This document shows positions 8,640 to 16,684 of a stretch of DNA of 55,481 nt, piece after piece (position 1 is the stretch's first letter; each line of letters starts with the position of its first letter). The notes under the pieces were generated by a model. That model did no database searches. It saw only the letters and a program-made list of their open reading frames with translations, and was not told where the DNA came from. A program made the position numbers and the translations under genes. Where the stretch lies: the NCBI GenBank assembly GCA_035296325.1, contig DATHBD010000028.1:1-55481 (forward strand), given 5' to 3'. The DNA comes from DATHBD01 sp035296325. GTDB taxonomy: Bacteria; Actinomycetota; Actinomycetes; Mycobacteriales; Micromonosporaceae.

Positions 8640-9716
8640 TTACGAACCGGATGCCATGTGGGCTTGCAGGCGCTCCTGCGCCTGCTCCATGACGACCGCG
8701 AAAACGATGACGCCTCCCTTCACGACCAGTTGCCAGAAGGCTGAGACGCCGACGAGCACGAGCCCGTCGCTGAGGAACCCGATCACGAAGGCACCCATGA
8801 CGGTGCCCACGATCGTGCCCTTGCCGCCGAACAGCGATGTGCCACCGAGTACCGCCGCGGCGATGGCGTTGAGCTCGTATGTGGTGGCGGTGTCCGGATA
8901 GGCGGCACCGAGCTCCGAGGTGAGAAGCAGTCCGGCCAGCGCGGCGCACCCGCCGGAGATCATGTACACCGAGATCTTGATGCGGTTGATCCTGATCCCG
9001 GAGAGGACAGCCGCGCGCTCATTGCCGCCGACTGCGTAGATCCGTCGCCCGAACGGCGTACGGGTGGTGACGATGATCGCGACGCCGGCGACCAGGATCA
9101 TGATCCAGACGGCGACCGGGATGCCGAACCATCGGTCCACCCCGATGAGCGAGAACCCGGTGTTCCCCCGCGCCGGTGTACCCCCGAGATCGGGGAACGT
9201 GCCGCCGTCGCTGCGCAGTGACGCGAAGCCGCGGGCAACGTAGAGCATGCCGAGGGTCGCGATGAACGGTGCCACCCGGAATCGGGTGATCAGGAGGCCG
9301 TTCACCGCGCCGATGGCGGTACCGACCGCGATGCCGATCGCGATCGCCATGGCGGCCGAGAACCAGATGGTGTAGCCGCCGAAGAAGTGCAGGCCCTCGA
9401 AGAGCAGGCCTCCTGAAATCATCCCGGCCAGGCCTGCGATCGACCCCACCGAGAGATCGATCCCGCCGGTGAGGATCACGAAGGTGACGCCGATCGCCAG
9501 GATGGCGTTGATCGAGACGTGCTTCGTCATCGAGATCAGGTTGCTCTGACTCAGGTAGTGCTCGGAGATCGAGTTGAACACCAGGACCAGCAGCACCAGC
9601 ACGATGACGGTGCGGCCGCGGAGCAGCAGCAGGGCCGCTCTGCGGCCCGCCGACGGCGGGCGCTGGGATTTGACCGGGGGCGCCGGTGGGTTTTCGATCA
9701 TGCTCGTTACGTTCAT
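8640..9716 (-). CDS. Sugar ABC transporter permease (RbsC-like)
   Basis: A 358-residue BPD_transp_2 permease with about ten hydrophobic helices after a 30-residue Pro/Arg cytoplasmic lead. Diagnostic stretches are VTFVILTGGIDLSVGSI, MLYVARGFASL and AAVLGGTSLFGGKGTIVGTVMGA, the cytoplasmic coupling region. It works as a homodimer with the ATPase encoded just upstream (4-bp overlap at 9713-9716) and the lipoprotein downstream (41-bp gap). Family knowledge: CUT2 importers bring in monosaccharides. Confidence 0.95.
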   Translation of the reverse strand: MNVTSMIENPPAPPVKSQRPPSAGRRAALLLLRGRTVIVLVLLVLVFNSISEHYLSQSNLISMTKHVSINAILAIGVTFVILTGGIDLSVGSIAGLAGMISGGLLFEGLHFFGGYTIWFSAAMAIAIGIAVGTAIGAVNGLLITRFRVAPFIATLGMLYVARGFASLRSDGGTFPDLGGTPARGNTGFSLIGVDRWFGIPVAVWIMILVAGVAIIVTTRTPFGRRIYAVGGNERAAVLSGIRINRIKISVYMISGGCAALAGLLLTSELGAAYPDTATTYELNAIAAAVLGGTSLFGGKGTIVGTVMGAFVIGFLSDGLVLVGVSAFWQLVVKGGVIVFAVVMEQAQERLQAHMASGS

Positions 9717-11320
9717 GGTTGCTCCACTTTCAGCACGTCCTCCGACGCCGACGCGGCGACAAGATCCTGCTCGCTGGCCCGACCGGCCTCGAACTCGGCG
9801 GTGATCCGACCCCGGGCCATGACGAGGATGCGGTCCGACATGGCAAGCACCTCGGCCAGCTCGGACGAGACGAACAGCACGCCCAGCCCGGTGCCGGCCA
9901 GCTCACTCATGATCCGTGAGATCTCCGCCTTGGCGTTGACGTCGATGCCCCTGGTCGGCTCATCGAGCAGCAGTACGGTCGGGTTGGTCAACAGGGCGCG
10001 GGCCAGCACGACCTTCTGCTGGTTGCCGCCGCTCAGGGCGGTGATCGACGCATCCAGCGATGGAATCTTGATGCTCAGCCGGCCGACCTGTTCGCGCGCC
10101 ACCGAGCTTTCCCGCCGTGGTGAGAGCAGCAGCCGTTTGGCCAGCGCCTTGATGCTGGAGAGCAGGACGTTCTCCCGCACCGACATCGTCTGGACCAGCC
10201 CGTCGCGCTGGCGGTCCTCCGGCACGAGGGCGAGGCCGGCGGCCAGCCGGGTGGCCACGTCGCCGGAGCCGGCGTTCTTGTCGTGCAGCAGGATCTCGCC
10301 GCTGGTGACGCGGCGCGCGCCGATCAGGCACTCCATCAGCTCGGTCCGTCCGGCGCCCATCAGCCCGTAGATGCCGACCACCTCACCCCGGCGTACCGAG
10401 AACGACACCGAGTCCACCAGGGCGCCGCTGGGCCCCATCGTGGTGAGGTCCCTGACCTCCAGCAGGACGTCGCCCGGGTTCGAGGGCGGTCGGGTGAAGA
10501 GGCCGGCCGGGCTGCGGCCGACCATCTGGCGCACGATCCAGCCGGTGTCGGTGCTGGTCATGGCCGACTCGGCGACCAGGGCACCGTCGCGCAGCACGGT
10601 CACGTAGTCACCGATGCGGCGGAACTCGTCCAGCTTGTGCGAGATGTAGATGACGGTCACGTCGTTGCGGCGCAGCTCACCCATCACGCCGAAGAGCACG
10701 TCCACCTCATGGTTGCTGAGCGCCGAGGTGGGCTCGTCCATGATCAGGATTCGGACGTCCTCGGTGAGTACCCGGGCGATTTCGACGAGTTGCTGCTGAC
10801 CGATGGGCAGGTGGCCGACGAGCGTGTTGGGGTTGAGGTTCTGGCCCAGTCGCGCGAGTGCCGCCGTTGCCTGGGCCCGTTCGCTGGAGAAGTCCACCGT
10901 GCGGGTTCCGCGGCGGCGCGGCTCGCGGCCGGCGAAGATGTTCTCCGCGATGCTGAGATTGGGGAAGAGACTCAGCTCCTGGTGGATGATGCCGATGCCG
11001 TGCTTGATCGCCTCGCGCGGTGAACCCAGCGTGATCTCTTCGCCGTCGAGCAGGATCCGGCCCGTGGTGGGCGTCTCGGCCCCGGCAAGGATCTTCATCA
11101 GCGTGGACTTGCCGGCGCCGTTCTCGCCGACCAGCACGTTCACCTTGCCCTTGCGGGCGGTGAAGGTCACGCCCTTGAGCGCCTGGATCCCGCCGTACGA
11201 CTTGCTGATGTTGTCTGCCACCAGCACGGCGGCGTCGTCCGGGGCGGAGATCCCGGCGTCGGGCGCCACGACACCGTCGCCCTGCGTCGAGCCGCCACCG
11301 CTCACTGCGCCGCCGGTCAC
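9713..11320 (-). CDS. Sugar ABC transporter ATP-binding protein (RbsA/MglA-like)
   Basis: A 535-residue protein with two nucleotide-binding domains. The N-terminal domain has a full Walker A (GENGAGKST near 65-73), Walker B ILIMDEPTSALS and switch region YISHKLDEF. The C-terminal domain has the degenerate GLMGAGRTEL typical of CUT2 ATPases, then LSGGNQQKVVLARAL and LLLDEPTRGID. The first 30 residues (Gly/Ser/Ala-rich) are an extension not found in most RbsA. It overlaps its neighbours by 4 bp on both sides. Confidence 0.95.
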   Translation of the reverse strand: MTGGAVSGGGSTQGDGVVAPDAGISAPDDAAVLVADNISKSYGGIQALKGVTFTARKGKVNVLVGENGAGKSTLMKILAGAETPTTGRILLDGEEITLGSPREAIKHGIGIIHQELSLFPNLSIAENIFAGREPRRRGTRTVDFSSERAQATAALARLGQNLNPNTLVGHLPIGQQQLVEIARVLTEDVRILIMDEPTSALSNHEVDVLFGVMGELRRNDVTVIYISHKLDEFRRIGDYVTVLRDGALVAESAMTSTDTGWIVRQMVGRSPAGLFTRPPSNPGDVLLEVRDLTTMGPSGALVDSVSFSVRRGEVVGIYGLMGAGRTELMECLIGARRVTSGEILLHDKNAGSGDVATRLAAGLALVPEDRQRDGLVQTMSVRENVLLSSIKALAKRLLLSPRRESSVAREQVGRLSIKIPSLDASITALSGGNQQKVVLARALLTNPTVLLLDEPTRGIDVNAKAEISRIMSELAGTGLGVLFVSSELAEVLAMSDRILVMARGRITAEFEAGRASEQDLVAASASEDVLKVEQP

Positions 11321-12012
11321 TGGGTCACCGCGAGCTGGACCGGTGTCACCGTGATGTTCTTGGGATCGAGCATCTGGAACGCGCCGGCGAAGGTGACCTT
11401 CTTGCCCTGCGCGGACTTCATGTCGATGGGCGCGACGACCTTGGTGCGGGCCTGGTTGTTGAGTTCGGTGGCGACGTTGGCGAACTCGATCTGGTTCGGG
11501 AATTCACCGAAGCTGATGAATCCCACCGCGTCGCGTACCGCGGTGCCCAGGAACACCGGGCCGATGGCGATGCTGAGGTCGGGGGTGCCGTCGGCCGGGT
11601 CGAGATCCACCTGCATCCGCCCGGGTCCCTGGGACTGGTCCACCGCACCGACCGTGCCAGCGCCCTTGATCATGATGGACGGTGCGCTGCCGACGCCGGC
11701 CGTGACCCCGTACTGCTTACCTGCCGCCACGGGATCCGCCTGGATCGCGGCCAGCAGGGTCTTGGCGTCAACCGCCTTCTCGGTGACCGTGGACCCGACC
11801 TTGGACCAGTTCTTCTCCGCGTAGCTGGCGGCGTTGAACGTCTGGCTGCCCGCTTCGCCGGCGCCCGCCTTCTCCGCCACGTAGACGCCGGGCACCTTCG
11901 TGCATCCGGTGGTCGCCAGCAGCACGCTGGCGAGCGAGACCACAACCGCACGAGGCAGGGACCGGCCAGCGCGCGGACGCGGTCGGTCGGAGGAGCCAGG
12001 ACGGGTTACCAT
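11317..12012 (-). CDS. DUF2291-family lipoprotein
   Basis: A 231-residue protein with an N-terminal hydrophobic segment and lipobox-like ATTGC, Cys37. The mature part keeps VPGVYVAEKAGAGEAG, FNAASYAEKNW and GPVFLGTAVRDAVGFISFGEFPNQIEFANVATELN, which I recognise as the DUF2291 pattern. This family is commonly encoded beside ribose-type ABC transporters, and its function is not established. Here it overlaps the ATPase gene by 4 bp and opens the transport operon. ATG 12012 is chosen over upstream starts because the basic/hydrophobic leader begins there and a -10/-35 pair precedes it. A periplasm-side assembly or ligand-delivery role is possible but unproven. Confidence 0.82.
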   Translation of the reverse strand: MVTRPGSSDRPRPRAGRSLPRAVVVSLASVLLATTGCTKVPGVYVAEKAGAGEAGSQTFNAASYAEKNWSKVGSTVTEKAVDAKTLLAAIQADPVAAGKQYGVTAGVGSAPSIMIKGAGTVGAVDQSQGPGRMQVDLDPADGTPDLSIAIGPVFLGTAVRDAVGFISFGEFPNQIEFANVATELNNQARTKVVAPIDMKSAQGKKVTFAGAFQMLDPKNITVTPVQLAVTQ

Positions 12013-12046
12013 CGTGAATGTCCATTCGCCTGCGATTGAAGATGTG

Positions 12047-12075
12047 ATTCTTGCGCTCCCGTTCGAGCACGTCAA
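12047..12075 (-). promoter_or_regulatory. Candidate promoter of the DUF2291-ABC operon
   Basis: On the minus strand TTGACG (12070-12075) is followed after 17 nt by AAGAAT (12047-12052), a plausible housekeeping -35/-10 pair with the start codon about 30 nt downstream. It would let the transporter be expressed apart from the kinase and transketolase genes upstream. Confidence 0.45.
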
Positions 12076-12113
12076 CGGGCAGTTTGGATCGTGACCAGGT
12101 CGTTAAGTCGCGA

Positions 12114-12133
12114 TAACCGGCCCTGCCCGGTTA
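12114..12133. promoter_or_regulatory. Inverted repeat at the kinase stop codon
   Basis: TAACCGG (12114-12120) and CCGGTTA (12127-12133) form 7-bp arms around a 6-nt loop; the right arm contains the kinase stop codon. It could be a weak terminator/attenuator between the catabolic and transport genes or a regulator site. Confidence 0.4.
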
Positions 12134-13609
12134 CGGTCGATGGCGCGCACGCGCGAGCGCGGAATGCCATGCGGCCACCCTGTCATCCCGGGCCGGCCCG
12201 TCCTGCGCCGGCCGGAAGGTATCCCGGTCGCGGGGGAGCCCGGCCACCTCGTCAGCGGTCCACACGCCGGCCGTCAGCCCCGCCAGGTGGGCGGCACCGA
12301 GCGCGGACAGGTCCTGCGCCCGGGCGCGCAGCACCGGCACGCCGCTGACGTCGGCCTGCATCTGCATCAAGGTGTCACTCGCGCTACCGCCGCCGTCGAC
12401 GAGCAGGCACTCGACCGGTTGCCCGGTCCGGGTGATCGCCGCGACGACGTCGTTGACCTGGAAGGTGACGGCCTCGGCCGCCGCGCGTGCGAGTTGCTCC
12501 GGGCCCGTACCCAGGGTCAACCCGGTCATGCTCGCCACCGCGCCGTCGTCCCACCACGGCGCCGCCAGGCCGCCGAACGCCGGGACGAGCGTCACGCCCC
12601 CGCTGTCGGCGGACGCTGCCATCCGGAGAATGCCTTCGGGTGTGGTCCCGAGCAGCCCGGCCAGCCACACCAGGATCGCGCCGCTGGCCCGGATGTTCCC
12701 TTCGGCGGCGTACGCCGCGTCGCCGGCGTCCCACGCGATGGTGCGGCAGACCCCCTGGTCGGCACCGGGCGCCGCGCCGACGGACGCGCTGACCAGTCCC
12801 ATCACCGAGGAGCCCGTGCCGTAGGTGGTTTTCACCATCCCCGGCGTGCGCGCCCCGTGGGCGAAGAGCGCGGCATGCGAGTCACCCAGCACGGCGGCGA
12901 GGGGGACCCCGGAGCGTAGGCCGGGCAGGCCGCTGACCTCACCCAGCGTCCCGGCCGAGGCGACGACCGTCGGAAGCACGTCCCGGGGCACGCCGAAGAT
13001 CCCGAGCAGTTCCCCGCTCCACTGGCGGCGGTCCACATCGAGCAGTTGGGTACGCGCGGCGTTGCCCACCTCGACGACGTGCCCACCGCCGAGGCGGTAC
13101 ATCAGCCAGGAGTCGACCGTGCCCAGGCAGAGCTCGCCACGGGCCGAGCGCACCCGATCCGGGTCGTACCGGTCGAGCAGCCAGCCCGCCTTCAGCGCGC
13201 TGAACATTGGGTCCAGCGGGAGCCCGCTCACCTGCCGTACCTGCTCACCGTGCCCGGCCGCGCGCAGCCGCTCGCACGCGTCGACGGTGCGCTGGTCCTG
13301 CCACCCCAGCATCGGCCCGAGCGGGCGGCCCGTGGTCCGCTCCCAGAGCAGCACGGACTCGCGCTGGTTGCTCAACCCGACCGCGGCAACCCGGGTGGCG
13401 TCCTGGCCGGTCAGGACCTTGGCGACGCTGTCCAGCACGCTGGCCCAGATGGCGTCGGGCGACTGCTCCACCCAGCCCGGCCGGGGATAGCTGATGTCGA
13501 TCGGGCTCGACGCCTTGGCCCGGATCTCGCCGTCGGTGCCGACGAGCAGGCATTTCGTGGAACTCGTGCCCTGATCGATGGCGAGGACCAGCGGATCAGC
13601 CACGTCCAT
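12131..13609 (-). CDS. FGGY-family carbohydrate kinase (candidate apulose kinase)
   Basis: A 492-residue cytoplasmic kinase that phosphorylates a sugar or polyol with ATP. The N-terminal FGGY domain has the phosphate loop LAIDQGTSSTK at 9-19, GWVEQSP near 45 and the glycerol-kinase-like LSNQRESVLLWERTTG. Asp243 in LGDSHAALFAHG is the expected catalytic base. The C-terminal domain carries the adenosine motif VDGGGSASDTLMQ. ATG 13609 lies inside the end of the transketolase gene (14-bp overlap). Co-transcription with a split transketolase and nearness to a TIM-barrel isomerase fit the apulose kinase of the D-apiose route; xylulose, ribulose or dihydroxyacetone remain alternatives. Kinase: sure. 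Substrate: inferred. Confidence 0.9.
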   Translation of the reverse strand: MDVADPLVLAIDQGTSSTKCLLVGTDGEIRAKASSPIDISYPRPGWVEQSPDAIWASVLDSVAKVLTGQDATRVAAVGLSNQRESVLLWERTTGRPLGPMLGWQDQRTVDACERLRAAGHGEQVRQVSGLPLDPMFSALKAGWLLDRYDPDRVRSARGELCLGTVDSWLMYRLGGGHVVEVGNAARTQLLDVDRRQWSGELLGIFGVPRDVLPTVVASAGTLGEVSGLPGLRSGVPLAAVLGDSHAALFAHGARTPGMVKTTYGTGSSVMGLVSASVGAAPGADQGVCRTIAWDAGDAAYAAEGNIRASGAILVWLAGLLGTTPEGILRMAASADSGGVTLVPAFGGLAAPWWDDGAVASMTGLTLGTGPEQLARAAAEAVTFQVNDVVAAITRTGQPVECLLVDGGGSASDTLMQMQADVSGVPVLRARAQDLSALGAAHLAGLTAGVWTADEVAGLPRDRDTFRPAQDGPARDDRVAAWHSALARARHRP

Positions 13610-14621
13610 CGACTCGCAGCCGGTGCCCAACCACTGCCGCGGACATCCCGTCAACCCTGGCGACCGCAGCCGTGGCCAGAGCCCGTGCGGCGTCGGCGAT
13701 GCCGCCGGCGGTCAGTCCGAAGTGCTCGAGCAGGAAGTCGGTGTCGCCGGTGGGCGCGAAGACCCCCGGCACGCCGAGCAGCTTCATCGGCACCGGGTGG
13801 TGCTGGACCACGTACTCGGCGACCGCGCCACCCAGCCCGCCGTACACCGTCGCCTCCTCGGCGGTCACGATGCCACGGGTCTGACTCGCCGCGGCGAGGA
13901 TGGCCGCTTCGTCGATCGGCTTGATGGTCGACATGTTGAGCACCCGGGCGCTGATGCCGGTGGCCCGGAGCTGTGCCGCCGCCTCGATCGCGCGCGACAC
14001 CATCGTCCCGGCCGCCACGATCGTCACGTCGTCACCGTCGACAAGCGTGGTCGCCCGGCCGACCCGGAAGGTCGCGCCCTCCGGGGTCACCGCCGGTACC
14101 TTGTGCCGACCGATCCGCAGGAAGATCGGAGCCGCCTCGTTCGCCGCCCAACGCACCGCGTCCCGCGTTTCCTGAGGGTCGGCCGGCACCACGATGGTCA
14201 TCCCGGCGATGGCGCGCAGCCATGCCAGGTCCTCGATGGAGTGGTGGGTAGGGCCGAGCGCCCCGTAGGCCATGCCCGGACTCATGCCGCAGAGGACGAC
14301 ATGGGTACGGCTGTACGCCACATCGGCCTTGATCTGCTCCAGCGCCCGCCCGGTGAGGAACGGCGACGCGGCGCAGACGAACGGGACGTACCCGCTGCCG
14401 GCCAGGCCTGCCGCCACGCCCACCATGTTCTGCTCGGCGATGCCCACGTTGATCAGCCGGTCCGGGAACTCCTCGGCGAATCCGGCGAGGTTGCTGGAAC
14501 CGACCGAGTCGTTGCAGACCGCGACGATCCGCTCGTCTGCGCGGGCCAGAATGCGCAACTCGTCGGCGAACGACACCCGGCAGTCGAACGTCTCCTGGGC
14601 CACCGCGGCCGTGACGCTCAT
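13596..14621 (-). CDS. Transketolase, C-terminal subunit (candidate apulose-4-phosphate transketolase subunit B)
   Basis: A 341-residue protein with the pyrimidine-binding transketolase domain. Glu63 in INVGIAEQNMVGVAAGLA activates thiamine diphosphate, and PTHHSIED follows near 124. The transketolase C-terminal domain begins near 205 (VGRATTLVDGDDVTIVAAG) and contains NMSTIKPIDE. It works only with the N-terminal subunit encoded directly upstream (4-bp overlap). Split transketolases of this size often have specialised sugar-phosphate substrates. EC 2.2.1.13 (apulose-4-phosphate transketolase) is two-subunit, and the neighbours fit it; this is inference. Confidence 0.93.
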   Translation of the reverse strand: MSVTAAVAQETFDCRVSFADELRILARADERIVAVCNDSVGSSNLAGFAEEFPDRLINVGIAEQNMVGVAAGLAGSGYVPFVCAASPFLTGRALEQIKADVAYSRTHVVLCGMSPGMAYGALGPTHHSIEDLAWLRAIAGMTIVVPADPQETRDAVRWAANEAAPIFLRIGRHKVPAVTPEGATFRVGRATTLVDGDDVTIVAAGTMVSRAIEAAAQLRATGISARVLNMSTIKPIDEAAILAAASQTRGIVTAEEATVYGGLGGAVAEYVVQHHPVPMKLLGVPGVFAPTGDTDFLLEHFGLTAGGIADAARALATAAVARVDGMSAAVVGHRLRVDGRG

Positions 14622-15502
14622 CGGGTCAGCTCCAGGAGCGCGGCCTGGAACTGCTCTTCCGACGGCACCTTGTGGTGCCACTCCACGCGGTCCTCCATGA
14701 ACGAGACACCCTTACCTTTCACGGTGTTCGCGACGATGCAGGTCGGCCGCCCGCTCCCGGTCCGGGTCGTGGCGGCGTCCAGCAGAGCCAGATGGTCATG
14801 GCCGTCGACCTCCACCGCGTCCCAGCCGAAGCTGCGCCATTTGTCGGAGAGCGGGTCCAGTCGATTGGTGGCCTCGGTCCGGGCCCCCTGCTGCAACCGG
14901 TTGCGGTCCACCACCGCCACAAGATTGTCCAGGTCGCGGTGCCCGGCGCACATGATCGCTTCCCAGTTGCTGCCCTCCTGGAGCTCTCCGTCTCCGAGCA
15001 CCACGAAGACGCGGCGCTCGGACCCGGACAGCCGCGCCGCAATGGCGGCGCCGACCGCGACGGGCAGACCGTGCCCGAGCGGGCCGGTGTTCGTTTCGAC
15101 GCCAGGCACCTTCGTCCGGTCCGGGTGACCGTTGAGCGGGGAGAGCGGCGCCATGAACGTTTCCAGGGTGCTGAGCGGGAAGAAGCCGGTGTAGGCGAGC
15201 GTCGTGTAGAGCGCCCCGGCGCAGTGCCCCTTGCTCAGGATGAACCGGTCCCGGTCCGCCCACTCGGGTTGCGCCGGGTCGATGCGCAGCACAGCGGCGT
15301 ACAGGCAGGTGAGCACGTCCATCACGGAGAGATCGCCACCGACGTGGCCCAGTTTGGCGGTTCGTATCATGCGGAGCACAGCACGGCGCGAGCGGTCTGC
15401 CGCGTCAGCGAGCAACCGCGCCCGGTCGGGTGCGTCGGCGGCGGCGATGGCACTTCGCAGTGCTCGCCATTTCTTCGCCTGCGTGTTATCCGGCTGGAGC
15501 AT
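14618..15502 (-). CDS. Transketolase, N-terminal subunit (candidate apulose-4-phosphate transketolase subunit A)
   Basis: A 294-residue thiamine-diphosphate-binding subunit. SKGH at 90-93, TGPLGHGLPVAVG at 139-151, and the ThDP motif from GDGELQEG (170-177) to Asn201, with Asp171 and Asn201 as Mg2+ ligands. AGGTAA lies before ATG 15502. First gene of the catabolic operon, followed with 4-bp overlap by the C-terminal subunit and then the kinase. The promoter region is shared with the divergent SorC-type regulator, which probably controls it. Confidence 0.94.
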   Translation of the reverse strand: MLQPDNTQAKKWRALRSAIAAADAPDRARLLADAADRSRRAVLRMIRTAKLGHVGGDLSVMDVLTCLYAAVLRIDPAQPEWADRDRFILSKGHCAGALYTTLAYTGFFPLSTLETFMAPLSPLNGHPDRTKVPGVETNTGPLGHGLPVAVGAAIAARLSGSERRVFVVLGDGELQEGSNWEAIMCAGHRDLDNLVAVVDRNRLQQGARTEATNRLDPLSDKWRSFGWDAVEVDGHDHLALLDAATTRTGSGRPTCIVANTVKGKGVSFMEDRVEWHHKVPSEEQFQAALLELTR

Positions 15503-15512
15503 GTAGTTACCT

Positions 15513-15526
15513 ATTCAGTCATGAAT
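15513..15526. promoter_or_regulatory. Candidate SorC-regulator operator 1
   Basis: Perfect palindrome ATTCA-GTCA-TGAAT, 11 nt upstream of the transketolase start and inside the divergent region. The same half-site, TGAAT, recurs at 15572-15576. SorC regulators commonly bind next to their own gene. Confidence 0.4.
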
Positions 15527-15570
15527 TTACGTTCGGTTCATCCTGTGCCCGCCAGGTCCGGAAGTCAACT

Positions 15571-15587
15571 CTGAATGGGCATTCCAG
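15571..15587. promoter_or_regulatory. Candidate SorC-regulator operator 2
   Basis: Imperfect palindrome CTGAATGGGCATTCCAG (arms CTGAAT and ATTCCAG with one bulge). It shares the TGAAT/ATTC half-sites with 15513-15526, in opposite half-site order. Confidence 0.3.
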
Positions 15588-15642
15588 TATGGTGATCCCG
15601 GTGCGGGCCGTACCCGGCGGCGTCACGCATACCGGAGGAGCC

Positions 15643-16665
15643 GTGCAGAGTGAACGCGACAGCAGGCGGCCGTCAGCGATCGGAGGTGTGGCCGGCTCAC
15701 AGCTGCGCCTCCTGACCAAGGTGGCCCGGATGTATCACGAGCACGGTATCCGCCAACCACAAATCGCGGAGCAGTTGCACATCTCCCAACCCCGCGTCTC
15801 CAGGCTGCTGAAGCAGGCCGTCGAGCTGGGCATCGTAAGGACCTCGGTGGTCACCCCGGCCGGCGTCCATGCCGAGTTGGAAGAGCAGATCCAGCGCCGG
15901 TACGGCCTGCGCGACGTGGTGGTCGCGGACGTGGACACGGACACCGCCTCGCCGCAGGAGCAGTCCCTGTTGCGCGCCATCGGCTCGGCGGCCGCGGTTT
16001 ACCTGGAGACCACGCTGACCGGCGGGGACCGGATCGGGATCTCTTCCTGGAGTTCCACGGTGCTGGCCACAGTGGACACGATGCGCCCGCGTCCGACGCC
16101 GGTGGCGCAGCAGGTGGTCCAGATGATCGGCGGGGTTGGCAACAGCAGGTCCCAGGTCTACGCCACCCGGCTGGCCGACCGACTCGCGCTGCTCACCGGC
16201 GCTGAGGCGGTGTTCCTGCCCGCACCCGGACTGGCCGCGTCCGCGGCGGCGCGGGATGCCCTGCTCGCCGATCCGCACATCAGTGCGGTCTTCGCCACCT
16301 ATCACAACCTCACCATGGTCCTCGCCGGCGTGGGCAGCCTCGAGCCGTCACCGCTGCTGGTGGAGAGCGGCAACGCGATCGCGGACGCCGACCAGAGCGA
16401 CCTGCGCCGGCTCGGCGCGGTCGGCGACATCTGCCTGCGCTTCTTCGATGAGCACGGCAACCTGGTCCCGTCGGCCCTGGATGAGCGGGTGCTGGGGATC
16501 GACGCCGACACGCTGCGTTCGATTCCCAGGGTGGTCGCGCTGGCCGGCGGGAGCCGCAAGTACACCGCCATCCGGGCGGCCCTGCTGGGCGGATGGATCG
16601 ACGTCCTGATCACTGATCTTGACGTAGCCCGCAGGTTGGCCGCCGAGCCCGCGCCAGCCGACTGA
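15643..16665 (+). CDS. SorC/DeoR-like sugar-responsive transcriptional regulator
   Basis: About 340 residues from GTG 15643, which follows GGAGGAG at 15634-15640; ATG 15589 is an alternative in-frame start adding 18 residues. The N-terminal HTH reads IRQPQIAEQLHISQPRVSRLLKQA. The remainder is a SorC sugar-binding domain (from about 65), with IGISSWSSTVLATVD, QMIGGVGN, LTGAEAVFLPAPG and the C-terminal VALAGGSRKYTAIRAAL that binds phosphorylated sugars in this family. It is divergent from the transketolase operon, so it is the likely effector-released repressor of transketolase, kinase and possibly transporter genes. Confidence 0.93.
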   Translation: MQSERDSRRPSAIGGVAGSQLRLLTKVARMYHEHGIRQPQIAEQLHISQPRVSRLLKQAVELGIVRTSVVTPAGVHAELEEQIQRRYGLRDVVVADVDTDTASPQEQSLLRAIGSAAAVYLETTLTGGDRIGISSWSSTVLATVDTMRPRPTPVAQQVVQMIGGVGNSRSQVYATRLADRLALLTGAEAVFLPAPGLAASAAARDALLADPHISAVFATYHNLTMVLAGVGSLEPSPLLVESGNAIADADQSDLRRLGAVGDICLRFFDEHGNLVPSALDERVLGIDADTLRSIPRVVALAGGSRKYTAIRAALLGGWIDVLITDLDVARRLAAEPAPAD

Positions 16666-16684
16666 TCCGAGGGCCGGCTCATCG

